Positions 7,839-17,118 of a stretch of DNA of 64,000 nt are shown in pieces (position 1 is the stretch's first letter; each line of letters starts with the position of its first letter). This DNA is from Kriegella aquimaris. Its GTDB lineage: Bacteria > Bacteroidota > Bacteroidia > Flavobacteriales > Flavobacteriaceae. The stretch covers positions 124,001 through 188,000 of the forward strand of contig NZ_FNGV01000005.1 in NCBI RefSeq assembly GCF_900103215.1, written 5' to 3'. The position numbers were made by a program, and so were the translations under genes. Below the pieces are notes generated by a model. That model did no database searches and was not told the DNA's origin. It worked only from the letters and a program-made list of their open reading frames with translations.

Positions 7839-10733
7839 TTATTTTTTCAGAACTTTTAAAAATTCATTATTACCGGTGTCATTACTAACATTTAGAAGGA
7901 TTAAACCTTTTTGTGCTTTTGCAACGTTAATGACAAAATTATTTTGACCATAATCAATTGTACCTTCCTTAATCAAACTTCCTGAGGTGTTGAACAACTT
8001 ATACGTCGTGTAGTTGGAGCCATTGGGTACGGATACATTTATTTCTCTTTCTACCGGATTAGGATATACTGTGAGCTTATCAACTGTATATGTCGAGTTT
8101 AAATAACTTTGTTCCGCAGCTAGGGCTCCTTCCGCATTTAACCTGACTTTTAATGATGTTCCTTTAGGGCTCACATTCAGATTGATTACAGTTTGGCATC
8201 CACTTGAAGAAGTGAGCAAGTAGGTTCCACTGTCAGCTGTTGTTAAGTTTTGAAGGGTATGATTGTCTCCGACTATAGATCCGTTGGGCAATTTTATGGT
8301 TAGTCCAACCCCGTTTGGGAGCATGCTTAATGTTAAATCTTCTCCTTCACTAGCATTAATGTTATTTTGACCACTTATCCACAGCCCTTCATATCTATAC
8401 TCTGGAATAATGTTGCCTGCTGGGCAGTTATTAATTGGGTCATTACCTACGGTGAGATTCAAGGTGGTTTGACAACCCTCCTCGGAAGTGATAATATAAG
8501 TTCCACTATCTTCCGAAGTTACGCGGCCCAAGGCAAAGTTATCACCTACGGTCGATCCGTTGGGCAGCTTAATACTAAGATCTACTCCATTGGGCATCAT
8601 GCTTAGCATAACATCGGTTCCTTCATCAACATTCAAATTGTTTTGGCCACTGGTCCAAACGCCATTCAATCGATATTCTGGAGTGATGTTTCCAGTTGTG
8701 CAATCGCTATCGCTAGAGCCACCACTACTATCATTGGGTGTATCTCCAACACTCAGGTTCAAGGTCGTTTGGCAACCGTCTTCCGAAGTAATCACGTAGG
8801 CGCCACTGTTGGCTGTTGTTACTTTGCCTAACGAATAGTTGTCTCCCACAATGGACCCATTAGGTAATTTAATGCTCAAGTCAACTCCATTTGGCATCAT
8901 ACTTAATAAAACATCCGTACCCTCATCGACATTCAAATTGTTTTGGCCACTGCTCCATGTACCGTCTAATCTATATTCAGGAACAATGGTACCTGCTGCA
9001 CAATCTTCATCGTTAGATCCGCTGTCGTTGGAACTTCCTACTTTTAAGTTTAAAGTTGTCTGACAACCATCTTCGGAGGTTAGTAAATAGGCCCCACTAT
9101 CAGCTGCGGTGACTTTGCCTAACTCATAGTTGTCACCTACTGTAGATCCGTTCGGAAGTTTAATGGTTAAACCTACACCATTGGGATACATGCTCAAGGT
9201 AACGTCGGTACCTTCCTCTACATTCAAATTATTGGATCCGTGGTCCCAAGCACCATCCAAGCTATATTCTGGGGTAATGGTTCCTGTACAATTTTTGCCC
9301 ACCTCAGTGCCACCCACTTTTTCCATACGGTCAAAATCTCCTGCTGCATAGGCCAAATATATTTCTAGGGCAGAATAACCGGCATTATTTATTACTTGAT
9401 AACTCCCGAAGTTATAGCTTCCCTTTACTTGACTGCTAGAAGTGATGCTATGTGCTGATTCAAAACTGTCAGGTATGTAGTTGTTATTGCTATCCGTTGA
9501 GGTGGATCCGCTTTTGATGCTGGGGAAAGAACCGCTGGTCGCCGTACCTCCATTGCCATTCTTATATTGGCTAATAAGTCGGCTATCGACGGCATCGCGA
9601 TTAGCAAAACTTGCGCCTACATGGGGCAATAAAACACTTTCTATAGATGATGCTGGTATGGCTGCACCAACAAGTCCTGAAGTCTTATAAGGTGAAGATT
9701 TGATATAGGGTGAAAGATTGGAACTATATTGCCCTTGACCTGATACTTGAATGTTTCCTTTAATATAGGCGTACGTATTCGACGTCGATCCGGTCCCATC
9801 ACTTTCTCCATTTACAGAAGTAGAACCTTTGGAGCTTACTTGGCTAGACGCCTTGTATTTATTATTTAAAACCGTAAATTTTGTACCAAGGCTAGTATTC
9901 GTTCTCCAAAGTGCACCATGTACTAAATTATTGACCATTTCGTATTGCAACTTGGAAGCTTGTGGATGATTGCTCCTTATATTTCTTTCTTTATTATGGA
10001 TAAAAAGATTTCTATAAACAGAGATGTTTTCATTTTTCTTGTAGCTCAAAAGGCCATAGTTGCTCTCTGCAACTATACAATTTTGAATGGTAACGTCTTT
10101 GATCGTGGAACCGGAAAAGTTTCCAACTAATGATAGGTTTTCATCCCTTGCCCAGCTAAGACTGCAATGGTCGATGATTATATCTTCGATATGGGTTCCA
10201 TTATAAGCAGATATGTTAATACAATCTTCATTACTGCCAGAACTTGAACTCGACTGCCGTATTCTTAACCCTCTAATGATTACGTTTGAAGCGCTTATGC
10301 GTATTTCACCACCTTTTATCAAAATACCGTCACCAGGAGCGGTTTCGCCGGCCACTGTGACATTGCCTGCATTGTATGGGATGTCTAAATAATTGCTGCC
10401 ACTGTGGGTTATGGTGCCTGATACTTTAAAAACAATAATTCTCCGTCCGGTCATTTTAAGGGCGGCATCCAGACTTCCGGAGCCACTTGAGTTAAGATTT
10501 GTAACCGCGACAATTTTTCCACCTCTTCCGCCAGTTGCATATTTGCCATATCCTTCTGCTGTAGGAAAAGCTTTTTTAGAGGAAAGTGTTATCGTAGGAA
10601 TAGCAGGTTTCGGATAATAGTTACTCGATATGGTAGCAATATGATTGTTGTTGGTCTCGGGAAGATGTGCGTAAAAAGCAAAAAGTAATGCACAGAAAAT
10701 GGTGGTAAGTAAATATTTCGTCATTCGGGGCAA
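7839..10733 (-). CDS. T9SS-secreted PL1-like pectate lyase with four Ig-like domains
   Basis: 964-residue protein with a hydrophobic N-terminal export signal (about 5-22). The catalytic part (about 50-470) is a pectate-lyase-type parallel beta-helix of the PL1 superfamily: FPTAEGYGKYATGGRGG, the TITHSGSNYLDIPYNAGNVTVAGETAPG segment, VIIRGLRIR and IIIDHCSLSWARDENL are diagnostic. These enzymes cleave polygalacturonate-type chains by beta-elimination outside the cell. Four Ig-like domains follow (about 481-565, 577-663, 676-761, 768-855), then a T9SS type A sorting domain (about 880-964; VYPNPVEREINVSV...FLKVLKK). The gene ending at 4598 lies 223 bp downstream on the same strand and has the same modular tail, so the two were probably built from one module. 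Linkers are rich in Ser, Asp and Asn. Confidence 0.88.
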   Translation of the reverse strand: MPRMTKYLLTTIFCALLFAFYAHLPETNNNHIATISSNYYPKPAIPTITLSSKKAFPTAEGYGKYATGGRGGKIVAVTNLNSSGSGSLDAALKMTGRRIIVFKVSGTITHSGSNYLDIPYNAGNVTVAGETAPGDGILIKGGEIRISASNVIIRGLRIRQSSSSSGSNEDCINISAYNGTHIEDIIIDHCSLSWARDENLSLVGNFSGSTIKDVTIQNCIVAESNYGLLSYKKNENISVYRNLFIHNKERNIRSNHPQASKLQYEMVNNLVHGALWRTNTSLGTKFTVLNNKYKASSQVSSKGSTSVNGESDGTGSTSNTYAYIKGNIQVSGQGQYSSNLSPYIKSSPYKTSGLVGAAIPASSIESVLLPHVGASFANRDAVDSRLISQYKNGNGGTATSGSFPSIKSGSTSTDSNNNYIPDSFESAHSITSSSQVKGSYNFGSYQVINNAGYSALEIYLAYAAGDFDRMEKVGGTEVGKNCTGTITPEYSLDGAWDHGSNNLNVEEGTDVTLSMYPNGVGLTIKLPNGSTVGDNYELGKVTAADSGAYLLTSEDGCQTTLNLKVGSSNDSGSNDEDCAAGTIVPEYRLDGTWSSGQNNLNVDEGTDVLLSMMPNGVDLSIKLPNGSIVGDNYSLGKVTTANSGAYVITSEDGCQTTLNLSVGDTPNDSSGGSSDSDCTTGNITPEYRLNGVWTSGQNNLNVDEGTDVMLSMMPNGVDLSIKLPNGSTVGDNFALGRVTSEDSGTYIITSEEGCQTTLNLTVGNDPINNCPAGNIIPEYRYEGLWISGQNNINASEGEDLTLSMLPNGVGLTIKLPNGSIVGDNHTLQNLTTADSGTYLLTSSSGCQTVINLNVSPKGTSLKVRLNAEGALAAEQSYLNSTYTVDKLTVYPNPVEREINVSVPNGSNYTTYKLFNTSGSLIKEGTIDYGQNNFVINVAKAQKGLILLNVSNDTGNNEFLKVLKK
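8172..9292 (-). repeat. Four tandem Ig-like domain repeats, second array
   Basis: Four units of about 255 bp, units 2 and 3 nearly identical in sequence (LSMMPNGVDLSIKLPNGS). Shares its consensus with the array at 4908-6033, giving eight copies within 4.4 kb. Confidence 0.85.
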
Positions 10734-10923
10734 ATATTGGGGGGATTAATGTAAATAATTGGTAATGAGAAATATCAAAACCGCGGCAAAGATGCTTTAA
10801 AAGCATTCCCGAGTATCTTAAAAAAGTCTTAAAAAAGAGTTAAACTCGATGAAATGCAACAAAAATAATCGTTGTATGGATGAAATAATCGACAAAGTGC
10901 GAAAATTCCTCGTTTTTGAGGCT

Positions 10924-12093
10924 TTATATTGAATTTAAAATGTTAACGGCTTTTTCTAAAGTGGATTGCGTTTTTGCAAAACAAAAGCGAAGTTTTTGGT
11001 CGTCTTTTTGATCTATGTTGAACACCGATATGGGAATGCAGGCAAGTCCGAAATCGGTGATAAGTTTTTTCGCGAAGCTTACGTCACCTTCATCGTTTAA
11101 CTCAGAATAATCCAATAGTTGAAAGTAAGTGCCTTGACAAGGAATTATTTTAAATGAAGATTGGGCTAATGCATCTATAAAATAGTCCCGCTTTTTTTTA
11201 TAAAAATCGGCTAAATACAAATAATGACTAGGCTCTTGAAGATAAACTGCTAAAGCACGTTGAACGGGATGGTGTACACTAAACACATTAAATTGATGAA
11301 TTTTTCGGAATTCCTGCATCAATTCGGCTGGGGCGACACAATAGCCTACCTTCCAACCCGTCACATGAAACGTTTTGCCAAAAGAGGCACATATAAAACT
11401 ACGGGATGATAAATCATCGAAACGTGAGGCACTCTCATGTTCCAACTCATCAAAAATAATATGTTCATAAACTTCATCACTAATTAGAATGATGTCTGTG
11501 CCCCGAAGGCTTTTTTGCAGCTCGAGCATATCTTCCCTTGAAAACAGGGTTCCGCTTGGGTTGTGCGGGGTATTTATAATTACCATTTTAGTTTTGGGAG
11601 TTATTTGGGCTCTAAATTTTTCCCAATCTACTTTAAAGTTGTCCCCGCTCATTTGTACCAAAACAGAAATGCCACCATTTATTTCTATTGCGGGTTCATA
11701 GCAATCATATGCCGGTTTGAACACAATAACTTCGTCGCCCCGATTTATAAATGCGGTAATTGCCGTAAAAATAGCCTGTGTGGCACCGACGGTAATGGTG
11801 ATTTCTTTTTCGACATGGTACTTCCTATTGTGAAGTTTTGCGATTTTTTGAATAATGGCTTCACGTAACGGATAAGATCCAAACATCGGGGCATATTGGT
11901 TATGACCTTCGCTCATAGCTTTGGTCACCAATTGCATCAATTCTGAATCGGCTTCAAAATTCGGAAACCCTTGAGAAAGGTCGATGGCATTATGTTGCCT
12001 GGCCAAGTTGCCTACCGTTGTGAAAATAGTTGTTTTTGCGTTCGGAAGTTTGGATGAAATGTTTTTCATTAGCAATGGCTTTGAAAATGGCAT
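10924..12093 (-). CDS. Methionine aminotransferase-like PLP enzyme
   Basis: 389-residue fold-type I aminotransferase. The family signature includes IDLSQGFPNFEAD near the start, a glycine-rich GATQAIFTAITAF, NTPHNPSG, ISDEVYEHI and the PLP lysine in SFGKTFHVTGWKVGY. This pattern matches the YbdL / kynurenine-oxoglutarate transaminase group, usually named methionine aminotransferase, which transaminates methionine and aromatic acids, for instance in methionine salvage. The start may be at 12093 or at the second methionine (12069, MKNISSKLPNAK), where the conserved region begins. Stands alone; cytosolic. Confidence 0.87.
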   Translation of the reverse strand: MPFSKPLLMKNISSKLPNAKTTIFTTVGNLARQHNAIDLSQGFPNFEADSELMQLVTKAMSEGHNQYAPMFGSYPLREAIIQKIAKLHNRKYHVEKEITITVGATQAIFTAITAFINRGDEVIVFKPAYDCYEPAIEINGGISVLVQMSGDNFKVDWEKFRAQITPKTKMVIINTPHNPSGTLFSREDMLELQKSLRGTDIILISDEVYEHIIFDELEHESASRFDDLSSRSFICASFGKTFHVTGWKVGYCVAPAELMQEFRKIHQFNVFSVHHPVQRALAVYLQEPSHYLYLADFYKKKRDYFIDALAQSSFKIIPCQGTYFQLLDYSELNDEGDVSFAKKLITDFGLACIPISVFNIDQKDDQKLRFCFAKTQSTLEKAVNILNSI

Positions 12094-12134
12094 GAATTCA
12101 TAAAAGTACTAAAATATCATTGTGCTCGGTGCAT

Positions 12135-12162
12135 AAAAAACCCCAGCCACATGGCCGGGGTT
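12135..12162 (-). terminator. Terminator of the PfpI-family gene
   Basis: Stem AACCCCGGCC / GGCTGGGGTT (one A-C mismatch) with an ACAT loop and six Ts on the minus strand, 29 bp after the stop at 12192. Confidence 0.8.
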
Positions 12163-12191
12163 GTTACATAAATTTAAAGTGTATTCAAAAA

Positions 12192-12737
12192 TTAGGCATG
12201 CTGTTCTTCGTGTTTGCCTTCTTTGATCTCCTCAATCAATTTTGAGTTAAATGCTGGTAAATCGTTGGGATTTCTACTGGTCACAAACCCATGATCTACT
12301 ACGACCGCTTCGTCTACCCAGTTTGCACCTGCATTTACCAAATCGTCTTTAATAGAGTTAAAACTAGTCATTTTACGACCTTTTACTACGTCAGCGCTGA
12401 TGAGTGTCCACGCGGCATGACAGATGGCGGCTACAGGCTTTTCTTGCTTAAAAAAGTCTCGCACAAAAGCCAATACCTTTTCATCTCTTCTTAATTGATC
12501 GGGATTAATGACACCACCAGGCAACATCAGCGCATTATAATCTTCTGCTGTTACTTGATTAATGGTCTTATCTACTTTATATGAATTAGACCAATTCCCG
12601 TTGGCCCACCCTTTAATTTCTCCAGATTCCAGACTTACTATATCGACCTGAAAGCCTTCTTTTTCCATGGCCTCTTTAGGAGATTTCAATTCACTTTCTT
12701 CAAATCCATTCGTAGCTAAAATTGCTATTTTCTTCAT
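12192..12737 (-). CDS. PfpI/DJ-1 family protein (type 1 glutamine amidotransferase fold)
   Basis: 181-residue cytosolic protein of the PfpI/YhbO/YraA group. The opening MKKIAILATNGFEESELKSPKEAMEKEGF and the nucleophile elbow AAICHAAW (Cys about residue 106) are diagnostic, followed by GRKMTSFNSIKDDLVNAGANWVDEAVVVDHGFVTSRNPNDLPAF. Family members are described as stress proteins acting on glycated or damaged proteins, chaperones or weak proteases; the true activity here cannot be decided. Single gene with its own terminator. Confidence 0.88.
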   Translation of the reverse strand: MKKIAILATNGFEESELKSPKEAMEKEGFQVDIVSLESGEIKGWANGNWSNSYKVDKTINQVTAEDYNALMLPGGVINPDQLRRDEKVLAFVRDFFKQEKPVAAICHAAWTLISADVVKGRKMTSFNSIKDDLVNAGANWVDEAVVVDHGFVTSRNPNDLPAFNSKLIEEIKEGKHEEQHA

Positions 12738-12825
12738 GTGTACTATAATTTTAATGATTATTAATTTATTTCATAAACAATGTACAATGAATACGTTATG
12801 CGGTTTGACGGAAAGCAATGAAATT

Positions 12826-13302
12826 TTAGCTCGTTCGATTAAGTTGTAAGTGAGCAATTACTTCTTCCAAACAACGCTCCAACTCCTTTTTGATTTCGGT
12901 CTCCCAAAATCTAAAAACCTTGTAACCTAAGCGGTTTAATTCTACATTTACCTCCTGGTCACGCTGCATATTACGTTCGATTTTTGCAATCCAAAATTCA
13001 CGGTTCGTTTTTACTTTGGGCTTTCGCTCTTCCCAATTATAACCATGCCAATACTCCCCGTCGATGAAGATTATGGTTCTATACTTTTTTAAAACAATGT
13101 CGGGTTTCCCGATGAGTTTTTTGTAGTCAACCCTATAGCGATACCCCGACGCATATAGCGCTTTTCTAAAGGCCAATTCGGGTTTGGTATTCTTTCCACG
13201 GATTTTTCCCATGATTTTTGATCTTTCAGGGGTAGTGTAAAACCCTGATTCTTCATTGAACCGAGGGACTTTGATGCGTTGTTCAGAATACTTTTTGGAC
13301 AT
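12826..13302 (-). CDS. vsr: Very short patch repair (Vsr)-like endonuclease lacking the zinc ligands
   Basis: 158 residues, the usual Vsr length. Conserved family parts are TPERSKIMGKIRGKNTKPELAFRKALY, the catalytic GKPDIV (Asp equivalent to Asp51 of the E. coli enzyme), the WH pair (His69 equivalent) and EFWIAKIERNMQRD. In E. coli Vsr a structural zinc is held by Cys66, His71, Cys73 and Cys117; here these positions read Glu, Tyr, Trp and Thr (IDGEYWHGYNW and FWETEI), so all four ligands are gone. Vsr normally nicks next to T:G mismatches made by deamination at Dcm-type sites, but no cytosine methyltransferase lies in the window. A terminator sits 13 bp upstream of the start codon. Confidence 0.8.
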   Translation of the reverse strand: MSKKYSEQRIKVPRFNEESGFYTTPERSKIMGKIRGKNTKPELAFRKALYASGYRYRVDYKKLIGKPDIVLKKYRTIIFIDGEYWHGYNWEERKPKVKTNREFWIAKIERNMQRDQEVNVELNRLGYKVFRFWETEIKKELERCLEEVIAHLQLNRTS

Positions 13303-13314
13303 ACTTGAAAATAC

Positions 13315-13357
13315 AAAAAAATCCCAAAATCCATAAATTTGGACTTTGGGATTTTTT
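13315..13357 (-). terminator. Terminator after the sdh operon
   Basis: Long stem built from AAAAAATCCCAAA / TTTGGGATTTTTT with an inner TCCA/TGGA part; T-runs on both strands. It follows sdhB on the minus strand and lies only 13 bp from the vsr start. Confidence 0.8.
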
Positions 13358-13425
13358 ACTTTCTGTTGGAGTGGTATAAAAGGTTAAGTTGTTCGGCAAT
13401 TCGATTTGACGCCAAAAAACCTGAT

Positions 13426-14172
13426 TTATCCTTTAGAGGTGGCACTCAAATATTCACGGTTCATACGAGCGATGTTTTCTAAAGAAATCCCTTTAGGGCA
13501 TTCGATTTCACAGGCACCTGTATTTGTACAGTTGCCAAAACCTTCGAGGTCCATTTGGCGCACCATACTTTGAACACGTTCCGTGGCTTCTATCTGGCCT
13601 TGCGGCAATAAAGCAAATTGAGACACTTTTGCCGAGGTGAAAAGCATGGCGCTGGCATTTTTACATGCAGCAACGCAGGCACCACAACCAATGCAGGTCG
13701 CCGCGTCCATCGCTTTATCGGCATCATGTTTGTCAATAGGAATTGCATTGGCATCGACGGTATTTCCAGAAGTATTTACCGAAATATAACCCCCTGATTG
13801 CTGTATGCGATCAAAAGAACTTCGGTCGACAATTAGATCTTTGATTACGGGAAATGCCGTTGCCCGAAAAGGCTCGATAACGATGGTGTCACCATCATTG
13901 AATTTACGCATATGTAATTGGCAGGTAGTTACCAAGCGATCAGGACCATGGGGTTCTCCATTAATCTGAAGGGAACAGGTGCCACAGATGCCCTCTCGGC
14001 AATCATGATCGAACTCAACAGGTTCTTCGCCTTTGTTTATAAGCTCTTCATTGAGAACATCCAACATCTCTAAAAATGACATATCACCTTCTATGCCATT
14101 TAAGGCATAATCAATAAGTTCACCTGAGGACTTGGCGTCTTTTTGGCGCCATATTTTTAGGTTTAGTTTCAT
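13426..14172 (-). CDS. sdhB: Succinate dehydrogenase / fumarate reductase iron-sulfur subunit
   Basis: 248 residues from the ATG at 14172 ([12 protein letters not shown]); the frame is open upstream but those residues are not family-like. The [2Fe-2S] ligands lie in [15 protein letters not shown] with the following Cys in TTCQLHM; the [4Fe-4S] and [3Fe-4S] ligands lie in [17 protein letters not shown] and [15 protein letters not shown]. The subunit passes electrons from the flavoprotein to the membrane cytochrome b and on to menaquinone. Last gene of the sdhC-A-B operon, 52 bp after sdhA, followed by a terminator. Confidence 0.96.
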   Translation of the reverse strand: MKLNLKIWRQKDAKSSGELIDYALNGIEGDMSFLEMLDVLNEELINKGEEPVEFDHDCREGICGTCSLQINGEPHGPDRLVTTCQLHMRKFNDGDTIVIEPFRATAFPVIKDLIVDRSSFDRIQQSGGYISVNTSGNTVDANAIPIDKHDADKAMDAATCIGCGACVAACKNASAMLFTSAKVSQFALLPQGQIEATERVQSMVRQMDLEGFGNCTNTGACEIECPKGISLENIARMNREYLSATSKG

Positions 14173-14224
14173 AGTTTTTGTTTTGTTGTCGGTTGATTGT
14201 ATATAAATAAACAATCACCGTAAA

Positions 14225-16228
14225 CTATTTATAACTTCGTGTTTTCAATTCTATATTCTCGTAAACCAAATCTTCTTTATGAAGCACGGCATCTTTTGGT
14301 TCTCCTTTAAATTCCCAAGCAGCTGCATATTTGAAGTTTATGTCATCACGTAAGGCCTCACCTTCCGGTGTTTGATATTCTTCCCTGAAATGTCCCCCAC
14401 AAGACTCATTTCGGTGCAAGGCATCTTTGGCGAAAAGTTCCCCCAGTTCCAAAAAGTCGGCCACACGACCTGCTTTCTCAAGTTCTTGGTTCATCCCTTC
14501 CATTTTCCCGGGAATCTTTACGTTTTCCCAAAAATCGGCACGTAGTGTGGAAATTTCTGTAATGGCTTCTTGCAGTTCTTTTGCATTCCGGGCCATTCCG
14601 CATTTGTTCCACATAATTTTACCCAGTTTTTTATGATAATGGTCAACTGAATGCAGTCCCTTGCCTCCCATAAGCTTCTCCAACCTTCCAGTAACCGCAT
14701 TTTCCGCAGCATCAAATTCAGGGGAATCTGTAGGGATAGTCCCTGTTCTGATATCTTTGGAAAGGTAGTCGCCAATAGTGTAGGGCAATACGAAATAACC
14801 GTCGGCCAAGCCTTGCATCAATGCTGAGGCTCCCAATCGGTTGGCACCATGATCACTAAAATTAGCTTCCCCTGCACAGTAGCAGCCCTCAATGGTGGTC
14901 TGTAGGTTGTAATCGACCCAAAGTCCACCCATGGTATAATGTACCGCAGGATAAATCATCATTGGAGTCTCGTATGGGTTTTGATCTACGATTTTTTCGT
15001 ACATCTGAAAAAGGTTTCCATATTTCGCCTCAATAACTTCTTTTCCTAATTTGATAATTTCTTTATCATCGGCATTTTTTATACCGTGTGTCAAAGCTTG
15101 TTCTTTGCCATACCGCTGAATCGCAGTAGCAAAATCAAGATAGACAGCTTCACCTGTTTTGTTAACTCCGAAACCGGCATCGCAACGTTCTTTTGCCGCC
15201 CGTGATGCAACATCGCGAGGCACCAAATTTCCAAAAGCGGGGTAACGTCTTTCTAAATAATAATCCCGATCCTCTTCTTTTAATTGAATCGGCGTCAATT
15301 TACCTTCCCGAATCGCTTTGGCGTCGTCAAGTCGTTTAGGTACCCAAATACGGCCATCATTTCGCAGCGATTCTGACATCAATGTCAGTTTCGATTGGTG
15401 GTCACCTGATACGGGAATACATGTGGGGTGTATTTGTGTATAACACGGGTTGGCAAAGAATGCACCTCTTCGGTGTGCCCGCCAAGCCGCCATCACATTA
15501 CTTCCCATGGCATTTGTAGACAAAAAGAAAACATTGCCATAACCCCCAGTGGCCAAAACAACGGCATGTGCCGAATGGCGCTCAATTTGACCGGTAACCA
15601 AGTCACGGGCGATAATACCCCTAGCTTTTCCATCGACCAAGACAAGATCCATCATTTCATGACGGTTGAACGGTTTTATCTTTCCTCTGTTGATCTGACG
15701 GTTCATGGCTGCGTAACAACCTAATAACAACTGTTGTCCCGTTTGACCTTTTGCATAAAAAGTTCGAGATACTAGTACCCCTCCAAAAGAGCGGTTGTCT
15801 AATAGTCCTCCATACTCACGCGCGAAAGGAACACCTTGTGCTACACATTGATCGATAATATTTCCGGAGACCTCGGCCAAACGGTATACATTGGCTTCCC
15901 TGGAACGATAATCGCCTCCTTTTATGGTGTCGTAGAACAAACGGTAATTACTGTCGCCATCACCTTGGTAGTTTTTTGCAGCATTGATTCCGCCCTGTGC
16001 TGCAATAGAATGCGCACGTCGTGGAGAATCTTGATAGCAAAATGTCTTCACATTATAACCTAATTCGGCCAAAGTCGCTGCGGCCGCACCACCGGCAAGG
16101 CCAGTACCAACAACAATGATGTCGATATTACGTTTGTTGGCGGGGTTTACGAGGTTTATGTCGTTTTTATGTTGAGTCCACTTATTGGCCAATGGCCCTG
16201 ATGGAACTTTTGAATCCAATATGCCCAT
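14225..16228 (-). CDS. sdhA: Succinate dehydrogenase / fumarate reductase flavoprotein subunit
   Basis: 667 residues. FAD-binding Rossmann motif [25 protein letters not shown] near residue 35, and the FAD-linkage region [21 protein letters not shown], where the conserved His carries the covalent FAD in this family. The capping and substrate region includes [15 protein letters not shown] and [19 protein letters not shown]. The length and the QGDGDS form fit the class-B enzymes of Bacteroidota, which have a single cytochrome subunit. It oxidises succinate to fumarate in the TCA cycle at the inner face of the inner membrane. Two bases separate it from sdhC, so the genes are co-transcribed. Confidence 0.96.
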   Translation of the reverse strand: MGILDSKVPSGPLANKWTQHKNDINLVNPANKRNIDIIVVGTGLAGGAAAATLAELGYNVKTFCYQDSPRRAHSIAAQGGINAAKNYQGDGDSNYRLFYDTIKGGDYRSREANVYRLAEVSGNIIDQCVAQGVPFAREYGGLLDNRSFGGVLVSRTFYAKGQTGQQLLLGCYAAMNRQINRGKIKPFNRHEMMDLVLVDGKARGIIARDLVTGQIERHSAHAVVLATGGYGNVFFLSTNAMGSNVMAAWRAHRRGAFFANPCYTQIHPTCIPVSGDHQSKLTLMSESLRNDGRIWVPKRLDDAKAIREGKLTPIQLKEEDRDYYLERRYPAFGNLVPRDVASRAAKERCDAGFGVNKTGEAVYLDFATAIQRYGKEQALTHGIKNADDKEIIKLGKEVIEAKYGNLFQMYEKIVDQNPYETPMMIYPAVHYTMGGLWVDYNLQTTIEGCYCAGEANFSDHGANRLGASALMQGLADGYFVLPYTIGDYLSKDIRTGTIPTDSPEFDAAENAVTGRLEKLMGGKGLHSVDHYHKKLGKIMWNKCGMARNAKELQEAITEISTLRADFWENVKIPGKMEGMNQELEKAGRVADFLELGELFAKDALHRNESCGGHFREEYQTPEGEALRDDINFKYAAAWEFKGEPKDAVLHKEDLVYENIELKTRSYK

Positions 16229-16230
16229 AA

Positions 16231-16899
16231 TTAATGTGTTATTGGGTTAAAGTGATGATATAAGGCGATGAAAATAAAACCTAAAGGGATTACAATCGCA
16301 TATATTTGTGTGAATACCCTTATAGAGGGCGAGTATTTATTGTTTACGCCCATGCTTTGGAAAGATGAAGCAAAGCCATGCCAGAGATGCAAGGCCAATA
16401 AGACAAACGAAATAACGTATAAAACGGTGCGCCAAAAAGGCTCAAACTTCTCCACTGTTTCCGCATAGTATCGTGTCGGGTCTTCAGGATTTGCCTCAAG
16501 ATATTTATAGGTCATTTCATGTATCCAGAAATCGTAGATATGTAATCCAAGAAAAGCTAAAACGACCAATCCGGTGATAATCATATTACGTGACATCCAA
16601 GAGGCATTGGCACTACCATTATATTTCTTATATTTTATCGCACGGGCCTTATTGTTTTGAAGCTCTAGCTTAATGCCCATTACGAAATGGACAATGACAC
16701 CAGCAATTAGAACAGGCTGTAAAATAAATTGAACCAGCCCATTATAACCCATAAAATGGGACCATTCGTTGAACGTATCAGGGGCTAGTACCGAAGTTAT
16801 GTTAATGGTAAAATGTTGGGCCAAAAAGAATACCAAAAAAAGACCCGATAGGGCCATGACCACTTTTCGGGCTATCGAAGATTTTATCAATCCACTCAT
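16231..16899 (-). CDS. sdhC: Succinate dehydrogenase cytochrome b subunit
   Basis: 222 residues from the ATG at 16899 ([25 protein letters not shown]). Five hydrophobic segments (about 12-35, 55-78, 105-125, 160-182 and 195-218) and histidines near their ends (AQHF, VHFVMG, LGLHIYD, LHLWHG) fit the di-heme single-subunit cytochrome of class-B succinate:quinone oxidoreductases. It anchors SdhAB and reduces menaquinone. First gene of the operon; a good promoter lies 33-63 bp upstream. An upstream in-frame start at 16971 would run across that promoter and is rejected. Confidence 0.94.
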   Translation of the reverse strand: MSGLIKSSIARKVVMALSGLFLVFFLAQHFTINITSVLAPDTFNEWSHFMGYNGLVQFILQPVLIAGVIVHFVMGIKLELQNNKARAIKYKKYNGSANASWMSRNMIITGLVVLAFLGLHIYDFWIHEMTYKYLEANPEDPTRYYAETVEKFEPFWRTVLYVISFVLLALHLWHGFASSFQSMGVNNKYSPSIRVFTQIYAIVIPLGFIFIALYHHFNPITH

Positions 16900-16931
16900 T
16901 ATAGATAGGTTGGAGTTAATGTGAATGAAAG

Positions 16932-16962
16932 CAAAATTAGGGCATAGGCTCGGCTTTAACAA
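16932..16962 (-). promoter_or_regulatory. sdhCAB promoter
   Basis: On the minus strand, TTG (16962-16960), a 20-bp spacer and TAATTTTG (16939-16932) match the Bacteroidota -33/-7 consensus TTG/TAnnTTTG exactly, about 33 bp before the sdhC start. Confidence 0.65.
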
Positions 16963-17069
16963 ACTTTGCAAGAGATTAGTATCATATTTAGACCCATTTT
17001 AATCTAGTTGTCAAACCTGCCGAATTTCTAGTGTTGTGACCATTGAATTTTAATGGTTTAGCACAATGC

Positions 17070-17098
17070 GAAAAGGCTCCCTGATTCAAGAGAGCCTC
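17070..17098 (-). terminator. Terminator of the tandem-repeat hydrolase gene
   Basis: Stem AGGCTC/GAGCCT extended by CT/AG past one mismatch, with a T-run on the minus strand, about 20 bp after the stop at 17119. Confidence 0.65.
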
Positions 17099-17118
17099 TG
17101 AAATTTTTGATGGAAGAG

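Noticed and set aside
4908-9292. Regularly repeated units resembling a CRISPR-like or satellite array
   Set aside because: Units are about 255 bp, stay in frame and encode Ig-like domains; no short repeats with unique spacers.
8367-9351. Series of 60-80 codon plus-strand frames
   Set aside because: They are the reverse complement of the Ig-like repeats and recur with each repeat.
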